A DNA stretch of 11,599 nt from contig WGBJ01000533.1 in assembly GCA_015494385.1 (NCBI GenBank), positions 1 through 11,599 on the forward strand, given 5' to 3'. Numbering within the stretch: the first letter of the stretch is position 1; each line of letters opens with the position of its first letter. Below the pieces are notes generated by a model. That model was given only the letters and a program-made list of their open reading frames with translations. It searched no databases and was not told the origin of the DNA. The position numbers were made by a program, and so were the translations under genes. Positions 1 through 6,930 of the stretch are shown here, piece after piece. Origin of the DNA: Marinosulfonomonas sp. GTDB lineage: Bacteria; Pseudomonadota; Alphaproteobacteria; Rhodobacterales; Rhodobacteraceae.

Positions 1-45
1 ATTAAGAGGCGCGCGTTGATCGTCGGGCGTCAACCCAGCGAAACC

Positions 46-1152
46 TTATTCCTCGTCGCCGCCAGCCTCGCCCATTAGGGCCGCAACCTTCATCGCGATG
101 GTCTTGTAAACCTTGGCATGTTCTCCGTCCGGCTCGGCAATCACTACCGGTGTGCCTTCGTCCGAATAATGCCGGATATCCATATGCAGCGGCACCGCGC
201 CCAGGAACATCACGCCCAGCTTGGCCGCCTCTTCCTGCGCACCTCCATGACCAAAGATATCCGATTTCTCGCCGCAATGCGGACAGATAAAGGTGCTCAT
301 ATTCTCGATGATCCCCAGAATGGGCACATCCACCTGTTTGAACATCTTCAACCCCTTGCGCGCATCGATCAGCGCCAGATCCTGCGGGGTCGAAACAATC
401 ACGGACCCTGCCAGCGGCACCTGTTGCGCCAGCGTCAGTTGCGCATCCCCCGTGCCCGGCGGCATGTCCAGAACCAGCACGTCCAGCTCGCCCCACTCGA
501 CCTCGCGCACCATCTGCATCAGGGCGGAAACCACCATCGGGCCACGCCAGATCACCGGCGATTCCTCGTCCATCAGGAACCCCATCGACATCACTTTCAG
601 ACCGTATTGGTCAATCGGCACAATACGGTCATTCACGATATTGGGCCGCTCGGTGATCCCCATCAGACGCGGGATCGAGGGGCCGTAGATATCCGCATCC
701 AGCAGACCAACCTTCAGCCCCAGCGCCCGCAAACCCAGCGCAAGGTTGACCGAGGTGGTCGATTTGCCAACCCCGCCCTTGCCCGACGCCACCGCCAGAA
801 CCGCCTTCACCCCGGGGATCGCCCCCGCCGCAGGCCGCATGTCCGGCCCGACCGGGCGATCCGGCTTGTTACTTAACTTGGGCGGCTCCTTGTCGCGCGG
901 CTCGACCGGTTTTTCGGCAGTCAGAACCACCAGAACCGTTTCCACCCCGTCAATCGCCGCCACGGCTTCTTCGGCCTCTTTCTGCATCGCACCGGCGCCT
1001 TCATTGGCCCCCGGCGGCAGCGAAATCGAAAAGATCACCTTGCTGCCCTGCACCACAATATCCGAAACCATCCCCGCCGAAACGATGTCCGCGCCATCCG
1101 GCCCGTAAACAATGCCCTTCAGCTTATCCAGCACCTTGTCTTTCACTGTCAT
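46..1152 (-). CDS. apbC: Mrp/ApbC-family Fe-S cluster carrier ATPase
   Basis: Cytosolic P-loop ATPase of 368 residues. By family knowledge it binds a bridging [4Fe-4S] cluster as a dimer and hands it to apo-enzymes. The N-terminal ~80 residues look like the MIP18/DUF59 domain (VLDKLKGIVYGPDGADIVSAGMV). A Pro-rich linker follows, then the deviant Walker A GKGGVGKST at residues 124-132, the switch-like LLDADIYGPSIPRLMG at about 150-164, LDMPPGTGDAQLTL at about 228-241, and the Cys290-x2-Cys293 cluster ligands (ICPHCGEKSDIFGHGG). The length is normal for the DUF59-containing form. The ATG at 1152 follows a purine-rich AGGGGAGA that sits unusually close, and it begins right at the conserved DUF59 start. 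It lies 117 bp downstream of the TetR gene on the same strand, but a functional link is not evident. This is a housekeeping gene, often annotated mrp or apbC. Confidence 0.95.
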   Translation of the reverse strand: MTVKDKVLDKLKGIVYGPDGADIVSAGMVSDIVVQGSKVIFSISLPPGANEGAGAMQKEAEEAVAAIDGVETVLVVLTAEKPVEPRDKEPPKLSNKPDRPVGPDMRPAAGAIPGVKAVLAVASGKGGVGKSTTSVNLALGLRALGLKVGLLDADIYGPSIPRLMGITERPNIVNDRIVPIDQYGLKVMSMGFLMDEESPVIWRGPMVVSALMQMVREVEWGELDVLVLDMPPGTGDAQLTLAQQVPLAGSVIVSTPQDLALIDARKGLKMFKQVDVPILGIIENMSTFICPHCGEKSDIFGHGGAQEEAAKLGVMFLGAVPLHMDIRHYSDEGTPVVIAEPDGEHAKVYKTIAMKVAALMGEAGGDEE

Positions 1153-1166
1153 TCTCCCCTGTGACG

Positions 1167-1194
1167 CCCCCGTGTCCCGTTGTCGGACAGGGGG
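1167..1194 (-). promoter_or_regulatory. GC-rich hairpin in the leader of the Mrp/ApbC gene
   Basis: Plus-strand CCCCC (1167-1171), one unpaired G, then TGTCC (1173-1177) pair with GGACA-GGGGG (1185-1194) around a 7-nt loop, giving a 10-bp stem with one bulge. It ends about 14 nt before the mrp start codon, so in the minus-strand transcript it would fold just upstream of the ribosome binding site. No U-tract follows, so it does not look like a terminator. A role in translation or mRNA stability is only a possibility. Confidence 0.3.
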
Positions 1195-1269
1195 ATTGTT
1201 TCCATCCTGAAAAATATTCGCAAACTTGAATGTAACAGATAGTCTAGAACAATTCCAGCGATCACACCG

Positions 1270-1914
1270 TTATTCTTTACGTCCCGCATGGCGGGCACGA
1301 AACCGCCGGATTTCGGCCTCGGTCGGGGCCTGACCGGTATAGACCGCCGCATATTCCGGCATCCGGCTGATACGTTCTTCAAGCGGTTCTTCCACCCGCA
1401 TCGAGATATACCCGACCTGCGTATACAGCACCGTCATCGCCCGCACCTCGGCCTGCGCCGCGCTATAGTCAAACCGCTGGAACATCTCCATAATCGCCAC
1501 CTTGCGTTGCGCATCCGCCCGATCAATCCGCGCCTGCACCGCCGGATCATTATGCGCCCAGCCGCGCACGGCCCGATCCAGACGCGCGTCAAACAGATCA
1601 CCATCCAGCCAGCAATCATACAGGTTGAACATCGCCTCGGTGATGGTCTCGGCATAGGCTTGGGTTTGACGCACCAGATTGCCGGTGTTCTTGTCTTCCC
1701 ACATCTTAAGCAACGCCTCAAGCAGCGCCTCGCGGTCCTCGAAATGCCAGTAAAAACCGGTGCGCGACAGGCCCAGCGCCTTGGCCAGCGGCATCACCTT
1801 GACCGCCTCGACCCCTGATTCCACCAGCATGTCATAGGCCGCTTGCAGCCAAAGCGTTTCAGAGCCACGCGGCGCGGTTTTACGGTCAGGCTTTGATATT
1901 GCTGAACTTTCCAT
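1270..1914 (-). CDS. TetR/AcrR-family transcriptional regulator
   Basis: A 214-residue DNA-binding repressor-type protein. Residues about 18-65 form the TetR helix-turn-helix: LQAAYDMLVESGVEAVKVMPLAKALGLSRTGFYWHFEDREALLEALL contains the typical V..LAKALGLSRTGFYWHF recognition region followed by the D-R-E-A-L-L helix. The C-terminal ~140 residues are a divergent helical ligand-binding domain with no recognisable effector signature. The start is ATG at 1914; its upstream sequence shows only a weak ribosome site (GGGTAA), and no alternative start keeps the whole HTH. It is divergent from the MttB-family gene with a gap of 101 bp, the classic layout of a local repressor acting on its neighbour. 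Its effector is probably the substrate or product of the adjacent methylamine/betaine enzymes. That link is inference from position. Confidence 0.9.
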   Translation of the reverse strand: MESSAISKPDRKTAPRGSETLWLQAAYDMLVESGVEAVKVMPLAKALGLSRTGFYWHFEDREALLEALLKMWEDKNTGNLVRQTQAYAETITEAMFNLYDCWLDGDLFDARLDRAVRGWAHNDPAVQARIDRADAQRKVAIMEMFQRFDYSAAQAEVRAMTVLYTQVGYISMRVEEPLEERISRMPEYAAVYTGQAPTEAEIRRFRARHAGRKE

Positions 1915-1976
1915 GGATCACAGTTTACCCGACACACCACCGGGGGACAAGTATATTGACAGATATGCTTTGTTTC

Positions 1977-1992
1977 TCGACAGTTGTGTCGA
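1977..1992. promoter_or_regulatory. 16-bp perfect palindrome, candidate TetR operator
   Basis: TCGACAGTTGTGTCGA has perfect 6-bp arms (TCGACA/TGTCGA) around GTTG. It lies in the 101-bp region between the divergent TetR and MttB-family genes, 23 bp before the chosen MttB start. Symmetric sites of this size in a divergent intergenic region are the usual binding site of TetR-family dimers. A TTGACA at 1956-1961 is a possible -35 for the plus-strand gene, but no convincing -10 stands at the right distance. Confidence 0.4.
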
Positions 1993-2015
1993 TTCTATCC
2001 GGCAAAGGGTTTCCT

Positions 2016-3566
2016 ATGGCATCTTCCCCTCAAAGACGCGGCAGGCGTGGCGGCAAACGCAGCAGCGAGGCGGGCCAAAACCCGCATATGTATGTGCCCT
2101 ATATCACCCGCAAAATCCCGCCCTATGATCTGCTGGACGAGGAAAGCCTGATCCGCATCGAACAGGGGGCTGACCGGATACTGGCCGAAATCGGCATCGA
2201 ATTTCGCGATGACCCCGAAACCGTGCGCCTGTTCAAACAGGCCGGCGGCAAGGTGACCGAAGTTTCCGCCACAGCCTGGAACATCAAATTCGAACCCGGC
2301 CTGATCCGCGACTTGCTGAAAACCGCCCCGGCCCAATTCACCCAGCACGCCCGCAATCCGGCCAAATCCGTGCAGATCGGCGGCGATGCAACGGTATTTG
2401 CGCCTGCTTACGGATCGCCCTTCGTGATGGATCTGGACAAGGGGCGGCGCTATGGCACCATGCAGGATTTCGAAAACTTCGTGAAGCTGGCGCAAAGCAG
2501 CCCATGGCTGCACCACTCGGGCGGCACCATCTGCGAGCCGACCGATATTGCTGTGAACAAACGCCATCTGGATATGGTTTACGCCCACATGCGCCTGTCC
2601 GACCGCGCCTTTCTGGGGTCTATCACAGCCCCCGAACGGGCCGAGGACAGTATCGAGATGTGCCGCGTCCTGTTTGGCGCGGATTTCGTCGATCAGAACT
2701 GCGTGATCATGGGCAATTTCAACTCGACCTCGCCGCTGATCTGGGATGGCGTTTCCACCCGTGGCATCCGTGCCTATGCTGCGGCGGGTCAGGGATCAAT
2801 CCACCTGCCCTTCCTGCTGGGCGGGGCTGTTGCACCGCTGACTATGGCCGGAGCAATTGCGCAAAATCTGGCCGAAAGCATGGTGGGGTGTGCCCTAACC
2901 CAACTGGTGCGCCCCGGCGCGCCCACTGTGCTGGCGTCCTTCCTTGTGACGCTGGCGATGCGCTCGGGCTCGCCCACTTTCGGCACACCGGAACCGGCGA
3001 CCGGCAGCCTTGTGATGGGGCAGTTGGCGCGGCGGCTGAACCTGCCCCTTCGCAATGCAGGCAGCTTCACCACCTCGAAACTACCCGACGGGCAGGCCAT
3101 GCAGCAAAGCATGATGTCGATGATGTCGGCCATTCAAAGCGGCGGCAACTACATCCTGCATTCCGCCGGATTTCTGGACGGATTGCTGTCGATGTCCTAC
3201 GAGAAATTCATCATGGATACGGATGTTTGCGGCGCCCTGCACGCCTATCTGAACGGGGTTGAGGTGAATGACGACACGCTGGGCTTTGACGCGCTGGCCG
3301 AAAAAGGCCCCGGCGAACATATGTTCGGCTGCACCCACACCATGCGCCACTATAAAACCGCCTATTGGGACAGTGCTTTTAACGATGACCAGCCGTTTGA
3401 AACATGGTCCGAATCCGGCAGCGAGGATGGCATGATCCGCGCCAACCGCCAATGGAAGAAACGCCTTGCCGACTATCAGGCCCCGCAGTTGGATATTGCC
3501 AAGGATGAAGCGTTGAAAGAATTCATTGCCAAGAAAAAAGCATCGGTAGAAGATGCGTGGTATTAA
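2016..3566 (+). CDS. MttB-family (trimethylamine methyltransferase-like) protein, non-pyrrolysine type
   Basis: Protein of 516 residues resembling the COG5598/MttB superfamily. Members with pyrrolysine demethylate trimethylamine. Members without it (MtgB, MtpB, MtcB and MtyB in anaerobes) move a methyl group from glycine betaine, proline betaine, carnitine or butyrobetaine to a corrinoid protein. The N terminus is basic (RRGRRGGKR), followed by YITRKIPPYDLLDEESL and an ILAEIGIEFRDDPETVRLFKQAGGKV segment typical of the family start. The remainder is a TIM-barrel-type sequence ending in the family-like GEHMFGCTHTMRHYKTAYW. No amber codon interrupts the frame. The start is ATG at 2016, preceded by AAAGGG six bases upstream; the frame stays open further upstream but runs back over the intergenic region. 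The oxidoreductase gene begins 13 bp after the stop, so the two are probably co-transcribed. No corrinoid-protein gene is present nearby. The exact substrate is unknown. Confidence 0.85.
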   Translation: MASSPQRRGRRGGKRSSEAGQNPHMYVPYITRKIPPYDLLDEESLIRIEQGADRILAEIGIEFRDDPETVRLFKQAGGKVTEVSATAWNIKFEPGLIRDLLKTAPAQFTQHARNPAKSVQIGGDATVFAPAYGSPFVMDLDKGRRYGTMQDFENFVKLAQSSPWLHHSGGTICEPTDIAVNKRHLDMVYAHMRLSDRAFLGSITAPERAEDSIEMCRVLFGADFVDQNCVIMGNFNSTSPLIWDGVSTRGIRAYAAAGQGSIHLPFLLGGAVAPLTMAGAIAQNLAESMVGCALTQLVRPGAPTVLASFLVTLAMRSGSPTFGTPEPATGSLVMGQLARRLNLPLRNAGSFTTSKLPDGQAMQQSMMSMMSAIQSGGNYILHSAGFLDGLLSMSYEKFIMDTDVCGALHAYLNGVEVNDDTLGFDALAEKGPGEHMFGCTHTMRHYKTAYWDSAFNDDQPFETWSESGSEDGMIRANRQWKKRLADYQAPQLDIAKDEALKEFIAKKKASVEDAWY

Positions 3567-3579
3567 AGGAGCCGGCCCG

Positions 3580-5616
3580 ATGTCAAACGATCCCCTGTTG
3601 CAACCCTACCAGCTAAAACACCTGACCCTTAAAAACAGGATCATGACCACCAGTCACGAACCCGCCTACCCCGAAGACGGCATGCCCAAGGACCGCTACC
3701 GCGCCTACCATCAGGAACGCGCCAAGGCGGGGATTGCCCTGACCATGACCGCCGGATCGGCCGCCGTGTCCAAGGACAGCCCGCCGGTGTTCAACAACAT
3801 CCTTGCCTACAAGGACGAGGTGGTGCCGTGGATCAAAAACCTGACTGATGCCTGCCACGAACACGGGGCGGCGGTGATGATCCAGCTGACCCATCTGGGC
3901 CGGCGCACCCGCTGGGACAAGGGCGACTGGCTGCCCGCCGTCACCCCGTCGCACAAACGCGAACCGGCGCATCGGGCCTTTGTCAAAAAGATGGAAGACT
4001 GGGACATCGCCCGCATCATCACCGATTACGCCGACGCCGCCGAACGGATGCAGGCCGGTGGCATGGACGGGATCGAGCTTGAGGTGTTCGGCCATCTGAT
4101 GGACCAGTTCATCTCGCCGCTGACCAACACGCTCGAGGCGCCCTATGGCGGCTCGCTGGAAAACCGGATGCGGTTTTCCATGGAGGTTCTGCGCGCCATC
4201 CGCAAACGGGTGGGGGATGATTTCATCGTCGGCATGCGCTTTACCGTGGACGAGGCCCAAGCCGGCGGCACCACATTTGAGGACGGCATCACCGTCTGCA
4301 ACACATGGCGCGACAGCGGCATGGTGGATTTCCTGAACGTCATTCGCGGGCGCATCCATACCGATCCGGCAATGACCGATATGATTCCAGTGCAAGGCAT
4401 GAAAAACGCCCCGCATCTGGATTTTGCGGGATCAGTGCGGGCCGCCACCGGCCTGCCCACCTTCCATGCCGCCAAAATCCCCGATGTCGCCACCGCCCGC
4501 CATGCGGTTTCCGCCGGTCTGCTGGACATGGTCGGCATGACCCGCGCCCATATGGCCGACCCGCATATCGTGCGCAAAATCATCGAGGGGCGCGAGGACG
4601 ACATCCGCCCCTGCGTCGGTGCCACCTATTGTCTGGACCGCATCTATGGCGCGGGCGAGGCCCTGTGCATGCACAACGCCGCAACGGGGCGCGAACTGAC
4701 CATGCCGCACGACATCCCGCCCGCAAAGACGCGCAAAAACGTGGTGATCGTCGGCGCTGGCCCCGCCGGTCTGGAAGCCGCGCGTGTGGCGGCCGAGCGG
4801 GGGCATAAGGTGACAGTGCTTGAGGCCGCCTCTGATCCCGGCGGGCAGGTCCGCCTGACCGCGCAAAACCCGCGCCGGCGTGAAATGATCAGCATTATTG
4901 ACTGGCGCATGTCCCAATGCGCCGCGCGCGATGTGGATTTTCGCTTCAACACATGGGCCGAGGCCCAAGACGTTACCGCCCTGTCCCCCGATGTGGTGAT
5001 CATCGCCACTGGTGGCCTGCCCGATACCGAAGTTCTGGAAACCGGCAATGATCTGGTGGTGTCCAGCTGGGACATCATCGCGGGCGATGTGAAACCGGGC
5101 CAGAACGTGCTAGTCTATGACGATGCGGGCGACCACCCTGCCCTGCAGGCCGCCGAAGTTATCGCCAACAGCGGCGCACATGTGGAAATCATGACGCCCG
5201 ACCGCAGCTTTGCCCCCGAAGTGATGGCAATGAATCTGGTCCCCTACATGCGTGCGCTTCAGGACAAGGACGCAACCTTTACCGTGACCCGCCGCCTGAT
5301 GGACGTGGAACGCGACGGCAACCGGTTGCGCGCCATCATCGGCACCGATTACAGCGATTACCGCAGCATGGCCACCTATGACCAGATCGTGGTGAACCAC
5401 GGCACCCTGCCGCTGGACGATCTGTATTTTGCGCTAAAACCAATGTCCCGCAATCTGGGCGAGGTCGATTACGACGCCCTGATCGCAGGTCAGCCGCAGG
5501 TCATCGTCACCAACCCAGATGGGGCATTCCAGCTGTTTCGCATCGGGGATGCCATATCGGCCCGCAACACCCATGCGGCGATCTATGATGCCTTGCGGTT
5601 GGTGAAGGATATTTAG
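3580..5616 (+). CDS. FMN/Fe-S/FAD oxidoreductase of the TMADH/DgcA/StcD (N-methyl demethylase) type
   Basis: A 678-residue, three-part flavoprotein. Residues 1 to about 340 are an old-yellow-enzyme-like FMN barrel (HGAAVMIQLTHLGR; DGIELEVFGHLMDQFISP; YGGSLENRMRF). A cluster region follows with Cys345, Cys351 and Cys363. From about 386 comes a Rossmann FAD/ADP-binding segment (VVIVGAGPAGLEAARVAAERGHKVTVLE, then PGGQVRL). The architecture matches trimethylamine dehydrogenase, dimethylglycine demethylase DgcA and N-methylproline demethylase StcD, which oxidise an N-methyl group to formaldehyde. In TMADH four Cys bind the 4Fe-4S cluster; here the second position (348) is Ala. ATG 3580 is chosen because AAAGGAG stands 8 bases upstream, whereas an upstream in-frame ATG at 3553 overlaps the preceding gene. 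It is probably co-expressed with the MttB-family gene. 2,4-dienoyl-CoA reductase is a related alternative, but the CVGATYC...DRIYGAGEALC region fits the demethylases better. Confidence 0.87.
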   Translation: MSNDPLLQPYQLKHLTLKNRIMTTSHEPAYPEDGMPKDRYRAYHQERAKAGIALTMTAGSAAVSKDSPPVFNNILAYKDEVVPWIKNLTDACHEHGAAVMIQLTHLGRRTRWDKGDWLPAVTPSHKREPAHRAFVKKMEDWDIARIITDYADAAERMQAGGMDGIELEVFGHLMDQFISPLTNTLEAPYGGSLENRMRFSMEVLRAIRKRVGDDFIVGMRFTVDEAQAGGTTFEDGITVCNTWRDSGMVDFLNVIRGRIHTDPAMTDMIPVQGMKNAPHLDFAGSVRAATGLPTFHAAKIPDVATARHAVSAGLLDMVGMTRAHMADPHIVRKIIEGREDDIRPCVGATYCLDRIYGAGEALCMHNAATGRELTMPHDIPPAKTRKNVVIVGAGPAGLEAARVAAERGHKVTVLEAASDPGGQVRLTAQNPRRREMISIIDWRMSQCAARDVDFRFNTWAEAQDVTALSPDVVIIATGGLPDTEVLETGNDLVVSSWDIIAGDVKPGQNVLVYDDAGDHPALQAAEVIANSGAHVEIMTPDRSFAPEVMAMNLVPYMRALQDKDATFTVTRRLMDVERDGNRLRAIIGTDYSDYRSMATYDQIVVNHGTLPLDDLYFALKPMSRNLGEVDYDALIAGQPQVIVTNPDGAFQLFRIGDAISARNTHAAIYDALRLVKDI

Positions 5617-6078
5617 GGTCCGTTTCCGCATTAATTGCCCCGGGGCATATTCATTGTAACAGGTAGCCAGTGTTCAGGTCTGGATCAAAAAACGCAGCGA
5701 CGGCAGCATCCAGATAGAGACCCGCAACACAATCCTGTCCGACATCGGCGGGGCAAATTTTGAATACGGGGACGAAGCCGAACAGGACGACCATTATGCG
5801 TTCTATCTGGAAGAAGCCCAGCACTCGGTGTTAATCGGGACCGGCCCGTTTTTTAGTTACCGGCTTTATCCGGCCAAGGCCAGTGACTGTCCGAAGGTTG
5901 AGGAATAGGCATATGTCGGACGATATGTATGCGAATTCTGAAACACATGACGCGTAGACTATAACGCCTACGGAAATCAAAGGATAAGGCGGTGGGGACG
6001 GTTTAGAGGGATGGCCGCTTTACGGAATTTTGCTGCTCGCGTTCCAATCAAATTGGCCGGCATTGCATCTAAATTTTG
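5617..6078. other. 462-bp region without an intact gene
   Basis: This stretch separates the demethylase gene from the orphan gene that converges on it. It starts with a 12-bp perfect palindrome (TGCCCCGGGGCA, 5636-5647), which lacks a loop and a T-run and so is not a terminator. It contains the headless frame listed separately (5660-5908). The remaining 5909-6078 holds only a 14-codon frame (5913-5957) without a good ribosome site. No terminator, tRNA or mobile-element end was seen. Confidence 0.6.
5660..5908 (+). pseudogene. headless 82-codon reading frame, probable 3' remnant of a gene
   Basis: After an in-frame TAA at 5657-5659 the frame is open for 82 codons to TAG at 5906-5908, with no ATG or TTG, and no GTG except one far inside. 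The translation looks protein-like rather than random: it begins around VQVWIKKRSDGSIQIETRN, continues with an acidic FEYGDEAEQDDHYAFYLEEAQ segment and ends FFSYRLYPAKASDCPKVEE. Codon use resembles the neighbours (GGC, CTG, GCC, GAC). I do not recognise the family. The absence of a start codon and ribosome site suggests that the 5' part was deleted, leaving a C-terminal remnant. A start at a non-standard codon or a sequencing error cannot be excluded. Confidence 0.45.
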
Positions 6079-6732
6079 TTAATCTAGTAGCGCCAGAACA
6101 TCGGGTGAGCAGCGAATTCGACGATAAAAAGCTGTGACGCTATCAACAAACATTTGTTCATTCAAGACTGACATAATCCATTCAAGTTCTTCATCTAATT
6201 GCGTTGAACGATTTAGAACAGCACTGATGGCCAAGAACATTTCAGGCCTATCTCCACCGCAAGGAACCTCTTTGCGATAAAATTCAAGTATATTCTGTTT
6301 GTCAGCGAGTTCGATCACCTTTGGTATGACGCTTTGTTGCACTGCTTCTTTCAATCTAGAAAAGTTGGGGGCAGGTATGGTGTTGGGGGCAAATATCAAA
6401 TCCGGCTCGCCATGGTTGATAAAAGACCACATTCTTGAACGAGTAGGAATATGTGTGAACCTGTATTTCTCCCCGATACCTGCTGAATAAATCTTTTGGA
6501 CCGGCTCCCAATAAACCTGAGGCACGGTATCAATACGTACAGATCCATCTTTGAAATCTTGGTGGCTTAGGCAGATTGCACCTGCCATTTGTTGATTGAG
6601 ACTCCAAATCGCTAGTCCTCTGCGTTTACGCTGCAAGCCCGCATCCACAAGGCACTCAGTGCAAAGGTCTAAAATTTCCCGTGTATGTGGTTTCATAAAT
6701 GCCTCGTCAGAAATGTGGTTTAACTTAGACAT
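6079..6732 (-). CDS. hypothetical protein, AT-richer than its neighbours
   Basis: A 217-residue soluble protein with no signal peptide or membrane segment; I do not recognise it with confidence. The pattern around residues 28-100 (CLVDAGLQRKRRGLAIW..., then VRIDTVPQVYWEPVQ and MWSFINHGEPDLIF) is loosely like DUF4304-type proteins, some of which are immunity or accessory factors, but this is a weak impression. The C-terminal part is helical with several acidic residues (LDEELEWIMSVL). Base composition is visibly richer in A and T than the flanking genes, with more TTT, AAA, ATA and AAT codons, which suggests acquisition from elsewhere. The start may be ATG 6732, which has no clear ribosome site, or the internal ATG at 6696, which has GACGAGG five bases upstream. 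It stands alone, flanked by gene remnants on both sides. Confidence 0.7.
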   Translation of the reverse strand: MSKLNHISDEAFMKPHTREILDLCTECLVDAGLQRKRRGLAIWSLNQQMAGAICLSHQDFKDGSVRIDTVPQVYWEPVQKIYSAGIGEKYRFTHIPTRSRMWSFINHGEPDLIFAPNTIPAPNFSRLKEAVQQSVIPKVIELADKQNILEFYRKEVPCGGDRPEMFLAISAVLNRSTQLDEELEWIMSVLNEQMFVDSVTAFYRRIRCSPDVLALLD

Positions 6733-6786
6733 CTATCTAATACATTCAATAAGGACTCAAAGCAGCCCTTTCCCATCTCCTCCCTC

Positions 6787-6861
6787 TCACAACCCCCGAT
6801 GCGCCTGCCGCACAAATTCCACCATATCCTCGATTGCCCGCCCTATGGCCAGATCAGACAC
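6787..6861 (-). pseudogene. decayed duplicate of a LysR-gene 3' end
   Basis: On the minus strand the last 24 codons plus an in-frame TGA (6787-6789) closely repeat the end of the intact LysR gene at 8297-8371. The remnant ends AIEDMVEFVRQAHRGL where the intact gene ends AIEDMAEFVRQAYRGL. Twenty of 24 residues and 63 of 72 bases match, at a constant offset of 1510 bp. Upstream of 6861 the similarity stops abruptly and the sequence does not encode recognisable LysR residues. Several differences are at third codon positions, which suggests that the copy was once under selection as a real gene before most of it was lost. It lies 69 bp beyond the ATP-grasp stop codon and in the same frame as that stop. 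Confidence 0.85.
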
Positions 6862-6930
6862 ACTCCGGATACCCCACCGGCCAGCCCTCAAGCCGCCGAC
6901 AGGCAAACGTTGTCCTGACAAAGCACAGGG

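Noticed and set aside
1..45. Possible terminator or neighbouring gene end at the left edge
   Set aside because: Only a 5-bp GTTGA/TCAAC repeat with no T-run and too little sequence to call a gene.
118..876. Long plus-strand frame opposite the Mrp/ApbC gene, His- and Arg-rich
   Set aside because: It mirrors the codon structure of a certain gene on the other strand, and its composition is biased as expected for an antisense frame in GC-rich DNA.
1288..1818. 176-codon plus-strand frame opposite the TetR gene
   Set aside because: Antisense shadow with His/Arg-rich, domain-free sequence; the TetR frame has a clear HTH.
1893..2015. MttB-family protein extended to an upstream ATG at 1893 or 1962
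   Set aside because: The extension would run through the divergent regulatory region and the palindrome, from 1893 it would overlap the TetR start, and the added residues are unlike the family; ATG 2016 has a better ribosome site.
3613..4416. 267-codon minus-strand frame inside the demethylase gene
   Set aside because: Low-complexity His/Gly/Val-rich translation opposite a well-supported enzyme; no independent start signal.
5636..5647. TGCCCCGGGGCA as a terminator of the demethylase operon
   Set aside because: The palindrome has no loop bases and no following T-run, so it cannot form a normal intrinsic terminator.
5913..5957. 14-codon frame starting MSDDMYANSE
   Set aside because: Too short, no ribosome binding site, and no conservation can be judged.
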